This document shows, piece after piece, positions 43,993 through 52,988 of a stretch of DNA of 64,000 nucleotides (its first letter is position 1; the number at the start of each line of letters is the position of its first letter). A program made the position numbers and the translations under genes. Below the pieces are notes generated by a model. The model was not told where the DNA came from and did not search any database. It saw only the letters and a list, made by a program, of their open reading frames with translations. Origin of the DNA: Emticicia sp040253585 (GTDB lineage Bacteria; Bacteroidota; Bacteroidia; Cytophagales; Spirosomataceae); NCBI RefSeq assembly GCF_040253585.1, contig NZ_JBELAU010000004.1, positions 356,468 through 420,467 on the forward strand, read 5' to 3'.

Positions 43993-45048
43993 ATGTTACA
44001 CTCGAAAATTGCAGGAATAGGTTTTTATGTACCAGAGAAAGTTGTGACAAACCACGACCTCATGAAAGTGATGGATACAACTGACGAATGGATACAAGAA
44101 CGCTCAGGAATTAAAGAAAGACGCTATGGAATAAAAGGTGTTGAAACACCAACTACAATGGGAGCCGCTGCCACAAAAATTGCTTGTGAACGTGCGGGAA
44201 TTAGCCCCGAAGACATAGATTTTATTGTATTTGCCACACTTAGTCCTGATTATTATTTCCCAGGTTGTGGGGTACTTTTGCAGCGAGAATTGGGCATTAC
44301 ACATAAAGAAATGGGTGCTTTGGATATTAGAAATCAATGTTCGGGCTTTATTTATGCTCTTTCGGTAGCTGACCAATTTATCAAAGGTGGGATGTATAAA
44401 AATGTATTGGTTGTTGGTTCGGAAATGCACTCAATGGGGCTTGACTTTACGACTCGTGGCCGAAATGTTGCAGTTTTGTTTGGTGATGGGGCAGGAGCAG
44501 TGGTGCTTCAACCAAGTACCGAAGAAGGTAAAGGGATCTTGACAACACATTTGCATTCTGACGGCACTCATGCCGAAGAATTGGCCTTAATTAGTCCAGG
44601 TAGCCATGGCGGGTATCATTTAGGAACTGAACAGTTTGGTTTTCCTGATGTAGAATATGGTGAAATTTTTGTCTATGAAAATTTGCTCGAAAACAAGACT
44701 TATTACCCAAATATGAATGGTCAGTTAGTGTTTAAAACTGCCGTGACGAAATTTCCAGAGGTAATCATGGAGGCTCTCAATAAAACGGGTTATACTCCTG
44801 CAGATATTGATATGCTCGTGCCGCACCAAGCCAATTTGCGTATTGCTCAATTTGTGCAGAAAACGCTCCGTCTGCCTGACGAGAAAGTTTATAACAATAT
44901 TATGAAATACGGAAATACAACAGCCGCTTCAATTCCGATTGCTTTGTGTGAAGCTTGGGAGGCCGGAAAAATAAAAGAGGGAGATTTGGTTTGTTTGGCT
45001 GCTTTTGGAAGTGGATTTACGTGGGGTTCGGCCTTGATTCGTTGGTAG
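43993..45048 (+). CDS. fabH: Beta-ketoacyl-ACP synthase III
   Basis: A 351-aa condensing enzyme that starts fatty-acid synthesis by joining acetyl-CoA (or a branched primer) to malonyl-ACP. The triad is C116 in IRNQCSGF, H278 in VPHQANL and N308 in YGNTTAAS. The family segment GDGAGAVVL is present. Compared with E. coli FabH (317 aa) it has extra residues around 210-240 (TEQFGFPDVEYGEIFVYENL). It stands alone with its own region upstream and a palindromic repeat downstream. I saw no fab operon partner in the window. Confidence 0.92.
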   Translation: MLHSKIAGIGFYVPEKVVTNHDLMKVMDTTDEWIQERSGIKERRYGIKGVETPTTMGAAATKIACERAGISPEDIDFIVFATLSPDYYFPGCGVLLQRELGITHKEMGALDIRNQCSGFIYALSVADQFIKGGMYKNVLVVGSEMHSMGLDFTTRGRNVAVLFGDGAGAVVLQPSTEEGKGILTTHLHSDGTHAEELALISPGSHGGYHLGTEQFGFPDVEYGEIFVYENLLENKTYYPNMNGQLVFKTAVTKFPEVIMEALNKTGYTPADIDMLVPHQANLRIAQFVQKTLRLPDEKVYNNIMKYGNTTAASIPIALCEAWEAGKIKEGDLVCLAAFGSGFTWGSALIRW

Positions 45049-45053
45049 GAAAA

Positions 45054-45120
45054 AGACCACGGTCGATGGTCAACAGTCAACAGATATTTTTATTATTCTG
45101 TTGACCATCGACTGTGGTCT
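45054..45120. repeat. Best copy of the GTCGATGGTCAACAG palindrome
   Basis: Two 23-nt arms (45054-45076 and 45098-45120) are reverse complements at 22 of 23 positions, with a 21-nt T-rich spacer. It fills the gap between convergent fabH and the 245-aa gene and can end both transcripts. Diverged copies lie at 12979-13104 and 40706-40737. Confidence 0.75.
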
Positions 45121-45124
45121 AAAA

Positions 45125-45862
45125 CTATTTTATCTTATCAAAAAGCCCTGCATCTACTTTTACGGCTGCTAAATCATTGCCTGTGCGTAGGTCGGTTACG
45201 TTGAGGTCTAATGGCCCGAGTTTATGATTTTGGGCGATTATTGCTCCTGTTTCGGTGGTTTTCCAGTCTTCCCAAGTAGCAGAAACACCTCCAATTGGCA
45301 GAATTTTTACCCAAAGCTTAAATGCTTTCGGAACACCATTGGTGTCTAAAAACCATAAATAAGAATCGCCTGGGGTTACGCCACCCGACGAATAACTCGC
45401 CAAAAGTGCTTCTGAGCCATCTTCGGTTTTTACTATTTTTCGAGTTACACCTTCATCAAAAACTTTATACGGAGCAATCAACCAATAGGAATCATTACAG
45501 AAAATCGACCATGCTTTGCCTCTTAAAACATCCAGTTGACCATCGGTCACTTCTTTTCCTTCACTGAAAGCCTTGCCTTTATTCCATTCTTTCAGATTGA
45601 GAAATACATCGTTTTCACCCCACTTTACTTCCACCAGTTGGTTTTTCTTATCCCATACAAACTGATGTCCGCCTTTGTGTGTCCAAGCTATTACGTTGGT
45701 GCTATCCCAAGCAGACTTATTGAGCGACTTTAACATTTTGTTGGCCAGCTCGTCGGCTTTTGCTGGGTTTTCGCCCGTAGGTAGTTTTTCATTGAAAATC
45801 AGATAAGCACCAACGACTACCACTAATATTACGGCTGCGATGTAAAGAAATGCTTTTTTCAT
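45125..45862 (-). CDS. Hypothetical exported or membrane-anchored protein
   Basis: A 245-aa protein with an N-terminal hydrophobic segment (about 4-24) of signal-anchor type. The remainder alternates beta-like strands: FVWDKKNQLVEVKWGEN, LNLKEWNKGKAF, YLWFLDTNGVPKAFKLWVKILPIGG and SATWEDWKTTETGAIIAQNHKLG. This resembles lipid-carrier or VioE-like exported proteins but is not assigned to a named family. It is a single gene between fabH and the GH5 cluster. Nothing indicates catalysis. Confidence 0.68.
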   Translation of the reverse strand: MKKAFLYIAAVILVVVVGAYLIFNEKLPTGENPAKADELANKMLKSLNKSAWDSTNVIAWTHKGGHQFVWDKKNQLVEVKWGENDVFLNLKEWNKGKAFSEGKEVTDGQLDVLRGKAWSIFCNDSYWLIAPYKVFDEGVTRKIVKTEDGSEALLASYSSGGVTPGDSYLWFLDTNGVPKAFKLWVKILPIGGVSATWEDWKTTETGAIIAQNHKLGPLDLNVTDLRTGNDLAAVKVDAGLFDKIK

Positions 45863-45931
45863 TGTTTAAGAAAATATGTGAAACTTAATCAACGAAAAAG
45901 CAGCAAAAGTTGTTCAATTATGGCCAATAAT

Positions 45932-48853
45932 CTAAAAAGCGGTGCTTCGGGTAGCGGTATTTTTAATGCCATAAGTGGCATTGTTCACGATATTTTGTCC
46001 AAACGTGGTGAGCGTATTATACCCACCATACGGAGCAGCCTGACTATTATTGGTCATATTTCTGGCCGAACACCCATCTCTTACCCAAGCCCAAGCCAAC
46101 CAGCCAATGTTATTGGTTTTGAGGGTGGTGAGCAGATTTTGGTATTGAAATCCATTCGTAGGATTGTTGGGGGCATCGTTTGTGCCATCAATATTATAAT
46201 GGCAGTAAGAGGTTGCTCCATTAACCGATTCATCTTGTTTGTTGGCTACTTCGCCAACAATAAAAGGCAAATTCGCATTTATGGCATTGGTCAAATCTGT
46301 GTTAGTATTGTAGCCAGCCCAATAGGCGTGTACACTAAACAAAATATTATGTTCGGGGTCGTGGTCTATGAGTTCTTGTCCCGCATCAACAACCGCTCGT
46401 AGGTCGGTGCCGCAGTCGGGGCTATCAATCATAATTGGCATTTTTAGATTAGCATTTCTAATAGACGTAATGGCCGCTTTATAGGCATTTTTCCAATTAT
46501 TTAAGCTTGCTGTTGAATATCCTGCCCAACGGTATCTACCTACTTCATTGGCTAAATTGATAATCAGATATTTTTTGTGTTTGTTTAAAATTGTCACGAT
46601 GGCTGGGTCTGTCCACCACGAAATCAGTTGAGTATTTATTAGATTGGCATCTTCGGCACAAGTAAGGTCATGAAGCTCTAAGACTGGAATCATCTGATTG
46701 GTCTTGCATTTGGTCAATAAATTATCAAGGTCGGTATTTGATACTGCTGGGCGAGTCGGATTTCCATAAGTTTTATACCACTGCAAACGCACGGTATTTG
46801 CCCCGCTTTTTTCAATTTCGGTAATTAAATCATTGGCAGGAAAACCCCAGTCGTCCATCACAGGATAATTTACACCTCTAATAATAAATTTTTGCCGATT
46901 CGCATCGTAGAGGTCTTTTCCCTGCATATACATCGTTGGAGCTTGACTCTGGGGGCAATTTTCAATTTTAGCCGAGAAAACTGCTCCACCATCAGCCTTG
47001 AAACCTGCCGATAAAATGATATTTTTTTCAGCGGTATAAGCTACGTTCGTACCAGTATTTGTAACGGCATTCGTTGCCAAAATACCTTTGGCTTTGAAAG
47101 TTCGACTGCCGTTGCTGATGGTTGCTGAAGTTGGGTCGTCTTGCGGAAGTGTGAGCAACTCAGGGCAATTAGAAGCTGCGGGATTTAGCGTAATGCTTTT
47201 ATAACAAAAAGCTGGTAAAGTAGGGTAGAAGCCAATGGCTTCGTTGCTGGCAAAAGTCAGCGTTTCGCCCGTACTGTTTGGATTATTAGGTGTATATGTA
47301 ATCGGAATCGTGACGCTGGTTTGGTTGAGGGCAAGTGTGGTGGTGAGACTTCCCGAAAATTCGCTCGAAATCAGATTGATGCTGGTAGTGCCTACTTTTG
47401 TGACCGTAATTGGAATCGTGATGTTGCGAGTAGCTGCCACACCTTGTGTGAAGCTACCGCTGAGGGTGCTGCTTTCGCAGTCGCCAAATGTGAAAAGTCC
47501 ATCATAGACTGGTACTGTGAATGAGCAAGTGCCAGCTCCTAAGCTCGGCGAACTAACAGTAATTGTGCGAGTTCCTGCTACACCTTGCCCATTGTAATCG
47601 ACATTCATGAATACATTTTGTAGGCCAGTGTTAGCAAAGTTTTGAGTAATTGTTCCCGAAAAGTTTGTGCCGCTGGCATTGAGTGTGATATTACCGGAAG
47701 TTGCAATATCGAGCGTTACTCTAATACTAATGCTGGTCTGATTACCAAGCCTTACGATTGTACCGCCAAAATTCGGATACCCACATTGCGTGATAGTGAA
47801 TGCAGGAAAAACGGAAGCTGAAACTTCTGCACATTGGCCATTACCTGGGTAGGTTGCCGAAATACCGATGTCAGTAAATGAGCCATTGCTTGGGTCAAAT
47901 TTCCAGACTTTGCCATTGCCTTGGTCGTTGGCATAAATAAAATTGCCAATGCGAGCCAAACCACCAAATTTGGCACTTGCTTTTGAGTAAATCGTAGCGT
48001 TTACACTGGTAATTGTAACCTGACCTCCTGCCGCATTTTGATTAATTAAGGCACTCGGCAGCTTGACCAATGAGCCACCTGCTGCATCAGGTGTTGGTGA
48101 ATAACTATCATTATTATTAGCATACCAGAGGTTTCCGTTGGCATCCAAAACCAAGCCTTCGGGTAAAGAAAAAAGCTTGGCCGATTGGTTATCGGTATTC
48201 AGAAACGCATCCGTACAAGCTACCGAATTGGCAGCCGTTGTACATAAAAACTGCGTAGGCGATGCCAGTGTATTATCGGTGGCCCATTTCAAAATTCTAT
48301 TATCAGAAAGGTCTGTAACGTAAACATCACCTGCCGCATTTCTCGTAATTCCTCCTATGCCTGTATAGGATTGATTATTTTTAAGCGTAGGCATATTTTG
48401 AAAGATTCCACCCCCACTATAACTTCCGCTACCGTCACGTTGGATTTTTATTATCCTGCGTTTGGTTTCTCCAAAACCACAAGCTACATACAGTGTTCCG
48501 TTGGCTTGATTGACTACTATTTCGGTAGTTACTCGACTGGTTGCTACTTTCGTGACCGATGTGTAAGTCAGTGTTCCGCCCGAAATTAAGACCCCTTTGT
48601 AGTGCAGAAAACCATCGGAGGTGGGTTCGTCGTAGCCTACAAACATTTCGTTGTTATAAAAAGCAACGCAGTTGGGTTTATAGCTGATATTGCTTGGCCC
48701 AACTACATTGAAAGTTGTTAGTAAAGTTGCGGGATTGGTAGCCAAATCATATACTTTTATTTGTGAGGCCGAATAATACGGTACTGCCAGTTTCTGCCCG
48801 AAGCAGAAATTAAGCAACAGGAAGTTGAATGAGAGTAAAAAGATTTTTTTCAT
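45932..48853 (-). CDS. GH5-like glycoside hydrolase with NHL-type propeller
   Basis: A 973-aa secreted enzyme. A signal peptide ends near residue 19 (FCFGQ). An NHL-like beta-propeller segment follows (about 20-350). Ig-like strands (about 350-570) and a 3-coathanger-stack-like module (about 575-640, ending in AKIENC) come next. The C-terminal catalytic part (about 640-973) has the GH5 pattern: FIIRGVNYPV, NTVRLQWYKTYG, the acid/base Glu E770 in INLANEVGR, and the probable nucleophile E868 in FIVGEVA. Substrate is likely a beta-linked glucan or mannan, unproven. No T9SS domain is evident. It starts 3 bp downstream of the LytTR gene and is the last gene of a one-strand cluster. Confidence 0.85.
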   Translation of the reverse strand: MKKIFLLSFNFLLLNFCFGQKLAVPYYSASQIKVYDLATNPATLLTTFNVVGPSNISYKPNCVAFYNNEMFVGYDEPTSDGFLHYKGVLISGGTLTYTSVTKVATSRVTTEIVVNQANGTLYVACGFGETKRRIIKIQRDGSGSYSGGGIFQNMPTLKNNQSYTGIGGITRNAAGDVYVTDLSDNRILKWATDNTLASPTQFLCTTAANSVACTDAFLNTDNQSAKLFSLPEGLVLDANGNLWYANNNDSYSPTPDAAGGSLVKLPSALINQNAAGGQVTITSVNATIYSKASAKFGGLARIGNFIYANDQGNGKVWKFDPSNGSFTDIGISATYPGNGQCAEVSASVFPAFTITQCGYPNFGGTIVRLGNQTSISIRVTLDIATSGNITLNASGTNFSGTITQNFANTGLQNVFMNVDYNGQGVAGTRTITVSSPSLGAGTCSFTVPVYDGLFTFGDCESSTLSGSFTQGVAATRNITIPITVTKVGTTSINLISSEFSGSLTTTLALNQTSVTIPITYTPNNPNSTGETLTFASNEAIGFYPTLPAFCYKSITLNPAASNCPELLTLPQDDPTSATISNGSRTFKAKGILATNAVTNTGTNVAYTAEKNIILSAGFKADGGAVFSAKIENCPQSQAPTMYMQGKDLYDANRQKFIIRGVNYPVMDDWGFPANDLITEIEKSGANTVRLQWYKTYGNPTRPAVSNTDLDNLLTKCKTNQMIPVLELHDLTCAEDANLINTQLISWWTDPAIVTILNKHKKYLIINLANEVGRYRWAGYSTASLNNWKNAYKAAITSIRNANLKMPIMIDSPDCGTDLRAVVDAGQELIDHDPEHNILFSVHAYWAGYNTNTDLTNAINANLPFIVGEVANKQDESVNGATSYCHYNIDGTNDAPNNPTNGFQYQNLLTTLKTNNIGWLAWAWVRDGCSARNMTNNSQAAPYGGYNTLTTFGQNIVNNATYGIKNTATRSTAF

Positions 48854-48856
48854 GGC

Positions 48857-49231
48857 TTAAAGTTGGTTTTTGAGTGATTTTGTGAGTTTTTGGCTTTTTC
48901 TGCGTGAAATACTGATACTCAATCCATTGATTAGTTGAAGTGCCTTAGTTGATTTTTCTATTGAAAAACTGGTCAGATAATCAATGTTTACTACTTGCCT
49001 ACGGTTGGGTCTGATAAAAGAGTGCGTATCTTTCAGCATAAACTCAAACAATGAAAGATTGCGAGACGAAAGCAGTTTTTTTCCCGATTTCAGATGAATA
49101 TGGGTATAGTTGACGTCGCTTTCGAGCAGAACTACATCAGCGGTTTTGATATAGTTCAGCTTGCCATTGTGTCTGATGCGTATCATGCCTTTGGCAATGA
49201 ATGGGCGTTGTATTTCCAAGAAATTATCCAT
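48857..49231 (-). CDS. LytTR-type DNA-binding protein without receiver domain
   Basis: A 124-aa protein that consists almost entirely of a LytTR domain: IRHNGKLNYIKTADVVLLESDVNYTHIHLKSG followed by LLSSRNLSLFEFML, FIRPNRRQVVNIDYL and LSISISRRK. There is no receiver domain, so any signal must come through a partner or by level of expression. It lies 13 bp after one surface-protein gene and 3 bp before the GH5-like gene. It probably acts within this cluster. Confidence 0.87.
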   Translation of the reverse strand: MDNFLEIQRPFIAKGMIRIRHNGKLNYIKTADVVLLESDVNYTHIHLKSGKKLLSSRNLSLFEFMLKDTHSFIRPNRRQVVNIDYLTSFSIEKSTKALQLINGLSISISRRKSQKLTKSLKNQL

Positions 49232-49244
49232 GTTTTCTACTTTA

Positions 49245-50099
49245 TTATTGGCCTGCTACGGCTATCCAAGCAACCTGTAAGTTTTGCCCCCAACCAGTAT
49301 TGGCATCACGGCGTTTTACCCAAACCGTAAAGCCAGCGGCGGTTTTATTTCGTACTTGCATCTGAAAAAAATCTTCATCGTTGGTGAGTGAGTTTTGTGT
49401 AAGCGTAACGGTGTAGTTGGCGTTGGGCATTGGGTTTTGAAAGGTAATTGGCTGCGAATAAGCATTGTTGGTGCTACTCCCGATGGCCAAATTGCCAAAA
49501 CGAATATCTTTTATCAAGAAACCACTGTTACTAACCTTTACGCCGTGGGGTAGAACGATACCACTATAGTCAGGGTTTATAATTATGGGATTAGTGCCAA
49601 CAAAATTCAAAATCGATAGTTTATCTCCATCCATAAAAATAGCAGCATTGAAAACATCATCTGAATAAAATCTCATTCCTGCACCCGAGCCACCATCGGC
49701 TTGTATGTCTAAAAATGATGGATTCCCAGAACCATCTCTTGCACTTATTTTTACTCCAATGATTTCATCATGAACCACATGTAATTTGTTAGTTGGTGTG
49801 CCAGTTCCGATACCCACATTGCCACTATTTGTGCTGTATTGATTGGCTCCACTATTTTGCCAAGCACCGCCGCCACCATTAGTCAGGGTTTGCCACGTTG
49901 TACCATCATAATATTTCATGATGTTTAGATCTTTGTCAAAGACCATTGTGCCTTTAGTTTGACCAGAAATAGCTCCGATTTGGGCAGTTGTGAGTTGCGG
50001 AAATAGAACTCCCTGCGGCGTTAGTGTACCATTTTGGGCAAAAGCATGACCACTACCCCCTGCAAAGAGTAGGAGGTAGGCAAAAAATTTGATTTTCAT
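49245..50099 (-). CDS. Short tail-fibre-like surface protein
   Basis: A 284-aa secreted protein with a signal peptide ending at AFAQ (about residue 22). The head module TLTPQGVLFPQLTTAQI is followed by GTMVFDKDLNIMKYYDG and a GNVGIGTGTPTNKLHV head strand. The last 90 residues have beta strands with YTVTLTQNS and VWVKRRDANTGWGQ. The first 100 residues resemble those of the 393-aa protein at 51089, so the two are paralogues. It starts 4 bp after the alpha/beta hydrolase stop in the same operon. An adhesion or fibre role is inferred. Confidence 0.78.
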   Translation of the reverse strand: MKIKFFAYLLLFAGGSGHAFAQNGTLTPQGVLFPQLTTAQIGAISGQTKGTMVFDKDLNIMKYYDGTTWQTLTNGGGGAWQNSGANQYSTNSGNVGIGTGTPTNKLHVVHDEIIGVKISARDGSGNPSFLDIQADGGSGAGMRFYSDDVFNAAIFMDGDKLSILNFVGTNPIIINPDYSGIVLPHGVKVSNSGFLIKDIRFGNLAIGSSTNNAYSQPITFQNPMPNANYTVTLTQNSLTNDEDFFQMQVRNKTAAGFTVWVKRRDANTGWGQNLQVAWIAVAGQ

Positions 50100-50103
50100 G
50101 ATT

Positions 50104-51021
50104 TTACTTTTTAGTTTTCATCCATTCTTCAATAGCTTGATAAAATGTTTGGGGTTGCTCAATCCAAATGAAATGTCCAGCGTCTTTGATAACAGAAAGT
50201 TTTGAGCTTTTGATACCCGCATGAATACGAGCAGCATGCGAAACTTGGTCGCAGATGAAGTCGTCATCGCCTACGAGTACGAGCGTTGGTACGGTGATTT
50301 TGGGTAATAAATCAAGAATTTTCTCCGAACCAAAACCTCCTTTTGCGGTCATTTCCCACGCCTTTTGACTGAGTTGCACATTTTTGATGGCAAGAAACTT
50401 GGGGAGCTTGGCTTGGTCATGAAAATAAAAAGGCATAATGTATGGCATTTCTTCATTGAGCGAGCGTTTGGTGGTATCGGTTCCCATCAAAATTCCCGAA
50501 CCCATTTTATAGTAAGGTTCGTTTTTACGTTTATCGAGGGCTTTCATCAACTCCGTTTGAGCGAGTTCGTCAAGCCCTGCAAAAGCAGCAACGGCAATGA
50601 TTCCGTTGAGATTTTTGCTGTATTTGATGCCATAGTTTAATACCTGATAACCGCCCATCGAATGGCCAATAATCCATATTTTGTTTTGTTTGAGGTGCAG
50701 GCGAAGCTGCTCGATGTCTTCTATAAAATCGGAAGTTTGATAATCTTCGGGTTTATCAGAAGCGGCTGATTTTCCCGAAGCACGAGTATCAAGCCAAACT
50801 ACCGTGAAATACTTTTCGAGTTCGGGCATTGAGTTTTTGTAGGCATCAAGATTGGGTCCCCAACCAGGTGTTGGGAAAATACAAATTGGCCCATTGCCAC
50901 TTACTTCGTAGTGAAGTTTTAGTCTATTGATGGTGGCAAAATGCTCTCCTTTAGTAAGTGGAGATTGAGCAAAGCTTAGGCGAATGATAAAACTTAAGAG
51001 AAATATAAAATATCTTTTCAT
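50104..51021 (-). CDS. Secreted alpha/beta hydrolase
   Basis: A 305-aa protein with a signal peptide (about residue 18). The alpha/beta hydrolase fold shows the oxyanion region FPTPGWGPNLDAYKNS, the nucleophile elbow GHSMGGYQ, an acidic residue in VGDDDFICDQ and the catalytic His in DAGHFIWIEQP. It is related to proline iminopeptidases and esterases; the substrate cannot be named. It starts the operon of hydrolase, surface protein, LytTR and GH5-like gene, with 4-bp spacing to the next gene. Confidence 0.87.
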   Translation of the reverse strand: MKRYFIFLLSFIIRLSFAQSPLTKGEHFATINRLKLHYEVSGNGPICIFPTPGWGPNLDAYKNSMPELEKYFTVVWLDTRASGKSAASDKPEDYQTSDFIEDIEQLRLHLKQNKIWIIGHSMGGYQVLNYGIKYSKNLNGIIAVAAFAGLDELAQTELMKALDKRKNEPYYKMGSGILMGTDTTKRSLNEEMPYIMPFYFHDQAKLPKFLAIKNVQLSQKAWEMTAKGGFGSEKILDLLPKITVPTLVLVGDDDFICDQVSHAARIHAGIKSSKLSVIKDAGHFIWIEQPQTFYQAIEEWMKTKK

Positions 51022-51088
51022 GATTAGTTATTATTAAGGTTTTTAATCGAAATTACTAAGCGTTCAAAGCTAAACGCTATTGTGATGA

Positions 51089-52270
51089 TTAATTGTTATT
51101 AGTTTTTTTAATCCCGTAAAACATGAGTGTTCCTGAACAGACAGTAGGATTTACGGAGGGCATATCATCCACTGTATGAACACAAGAATATTCAGTAGTT
51201 AAAGAATTATAAACTTCGGTGCCAGAGTAATACCTTGCACCATTTGCAATATTATTCGAGCCTACGGCTATTATTTTACTATAAGGGGCAGTTTCGGATT
51301 GATTGTAAGTTAAAGTGATGGTTATGTGATCATCAATAGAGATGAAAGTTCTTACACTAATTGATGATATAAGGTTACCAGCAATGTTATCAAACGTAGG
51401 AGTACCAATTGTGCCATCTAATAGATTTACCTGATACTCTACTACTCCAATAGGTACTAAATTCAAATCGCCTGTTTGAGCAGCAAAAATGCCTGCTTCG
51501 GTTTTGATACCACCGTTTACATGAAGTTTTTGGTCAGGAAATTCAATGCCTAAGCCAACTCTTCCGTTTTCTCTGAAATAATGCTGGTTTGCCCCATTAT
51601 TGGTATGTATAATCAGCGGATGATTCGATTTTGTACCCAGCCAACCTGCGTTTCCACCAATATATGAGCCTACTTTTACAGTGCCATTGCTATGTAAAAT
51701 GCCGTATTTATCACTGGGCGTATAGGTGGTAAATTTATCTTCGGGTTCATCAGTGCCAATTCCAACATTTCCAGCAACTAAGGTTGAACCGAGTCCGTTT
51801 ACGCTGTTTACTTGCAATCCTAAATTTTTGGGTGTTGTAAACGCATTAAAAGATAGGCCTGCATTGAATCTTAATGCACCATTTGTACTGTTTTTAGACA
51901 GAAAACCATATTCTACTCCTGAATCATATAGTCCTAAATTCCCGTTGACTGAAAGTTTCGCTTGTGGAGTCGAGATGCCAATTCCAACATTACCCGAATT
52001 AGTGCTGTATTGATTAGTGCCGCTATTTTGCCACGAGCCACTCGCTCCTGCATTACTCACATTTTGCCAAGCTGTGCCATCCCAATACTTCATTATGTTG
52101 AGTGTGTTATCAAACACCATTGTGCCTTTGGCTTGCGAAGTAAGGGCGTTTATTTGCGTTGTACTCATTTGCGGAAACATCACGCCTTGCGGAGTAATAG
52201 TGCTACTTTGGGCGGAAACCTGTACCATGAATCCAAGCAGAATGAAGAATGTTATCAAAGTGTTTTTCAT
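51089..52270 (-). CDS. Tail-fibre-like surface protein, 393 aa
   Basis: A secreted protein with a signal peptide ending at SAQ (about residue 21). The head module TITPQGVMFPQMSTTQI, then GTMVFDNTLNIMKYWDG and several GNVGIG strands, is closely like the 284-aa protein at 49245. A longer set of modules follows (about 110-270) and a tail with SSISVRTFISIDDHITITLTYNQS. It is the gene controlled by the upstream copy (52288-52397) of a duplicated promoter block. An adhesive fibre role is inferred. Confidence 0.78.
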   Translation of the reverse strand: MKNTLITFFILLGFMVQVSAQSSTITPQGVMFPQMSTTQINALTSQAKGTMVFDNTLNIMKYWDGTAWQNVSNAGASGSWQNSGTNQYSTNSGNVGIGISTPQAKLSVNGNLGLYDSGVEYGFLSKNSTNGALRFNAGLSFNAFTTPKNLGLQVNSVNGLGSTLVAGNVGIGTDEPEDKFTTYTPSDKYGILHSNGTVKVGSYIGGNAGWLGTKSNHPLIIHTNNGANQHYFRENGRVGLGIEFPDQKLHVNGGIKTEAGIFAAQTGDLNLVPIGVVEYQVNLLDGTIGTPTFDNIAGNLISSISVRTFISIDDHITITLTYNQSETAPYSKIIAVGSNNIANGARYYSGTEVYNSLTTEYSCVHTVDDMPSVNPTVCSGTLMFYGIKKTNNN

Positions 52271-52287
52271 TGGGTATTTTTTTGATA

Positions 52288-52397
52288 CAAAATTGCTTGT
52301 TTAACTAATGCTCATCAATGCCATGATTGGGGATAAAAAATTGACTTTCAGACCATTTACTCAATAATTCAAACTATCAATAACCCTTTTGGGGCAT
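52288..52397 (-). promoter_or_regulatory. Duplicated upstream block, copy B
   Basis: This 110-bp block is about 91% identical to copy A at 54031-54140. It lies just upstream of the 393-aa surface-protein gene. A candidate minus-strand promoter consists of CAATTTTG (complement of 52288-52295) with ATTG 20 nt upstream. The CAAT-N6-ATTG symmetric string is kept in both copies and could bind a regulator. Confidence 0.55.
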
Positions 52398-52407
52398 ACG
52401 CAAGAAT

Positions 52408-52455
52408 TTATGAATTGATGATTTTGCTCCAATTAGCTTTGACTACTGCTTTTAA
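52408..52455 (-). pseudogene. Decayed C-terminal stub of a LuxR-type response regulator
   Basis: Sixteen minus-strand codons read LKAVVKANWSKIINS-stop. They align to the true regulator C-terminus, AVAKAIRSGIINS-stop, at the same distance from the duplicated promoter block. An in-frame TGA lies directly upstream (52456-52458) and the rest of the gene is missing. This is a remnant of a second copy of the regulator encoded at 54151-54783. The neighbouring 52456-52517 holds nothing else I recognise. Confidence 0.7.
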
Positions 52456-52517
52456 TCATTACTTTCGATTTGACTTTTAACAAAATTATGTTTTGTAAAT
52501 AATTGATTATGAATGTG

Positions 52518-52988
52518 TTAATTGAGGGAATGTGTTTGGCGGTTCGCTAAATAACTTATGCCTATGATGACAGCCAAAGTGCCAAAAATAACCATTAATA
52601 GTAGGCCGGGAACCTCTCGCCAGTCGAGGATAATTGCTTTATTGGGTTCGTTGAGCGGATACGCAATTGTCAGTTCTTCATCAATTTGATAATTGAATAA
52701 ATTAAAAATTTGAGGTGACTCACTGTAAGCTCTTACCTTTTCATTGGTAGAAGTGCTAAATTCAAAAAAAGGACTTTTGCCCGATAAAATATTTTTTCTT
52801 CCGCTATTGTTGTTTTCAGTAATCCATTTACTGCCTTTGGTTTTAAAACCGATTACTTTGGCGTCTGCCACTACTCCCGAAAAAGGCAAGGCGAGCATTT
52901 TTATTAAGGTATTTCCCCAAAACAGTACAATACCCAAGCCAATGGTGGTGGTAATCATACCTACAACTTTTTTATTTTTAATTATCAT
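52518..52988 (-). CDS. DUF3592-like membrane protein
   Basis: A 156-aa protein with hydrophobic segments near the N-terminus (about 9-35) and the C-terminus (about 125-148). The central extracytoplasmic part reads GVVADAKVIGFKTKGSKWI...FFEFSTSTNEKVRAYS, the DUF3592-like pattern. Its ATG overlaps the stop of the 342-aa gene (ATGA at 52985-52988), so the two are translationally coupled. The function is unknown. It may be a membrane partner of the upstream secreted protein. Confidence 0.72.
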   Translation of the reverse strand: MIIKNKKVVGMITTTIGLGIVLFWGNTLIKMLALPFSGVVADAKVIGFKTKGSKWITENNNSGRKNILSGKSPFFEFSTSTNEKVRAYSESPQIFNLFNYQIDEELTIAYPLNEPNKAIILDWREVPGLLLMVIFGTLAVIIGISYLANRQTHSLN

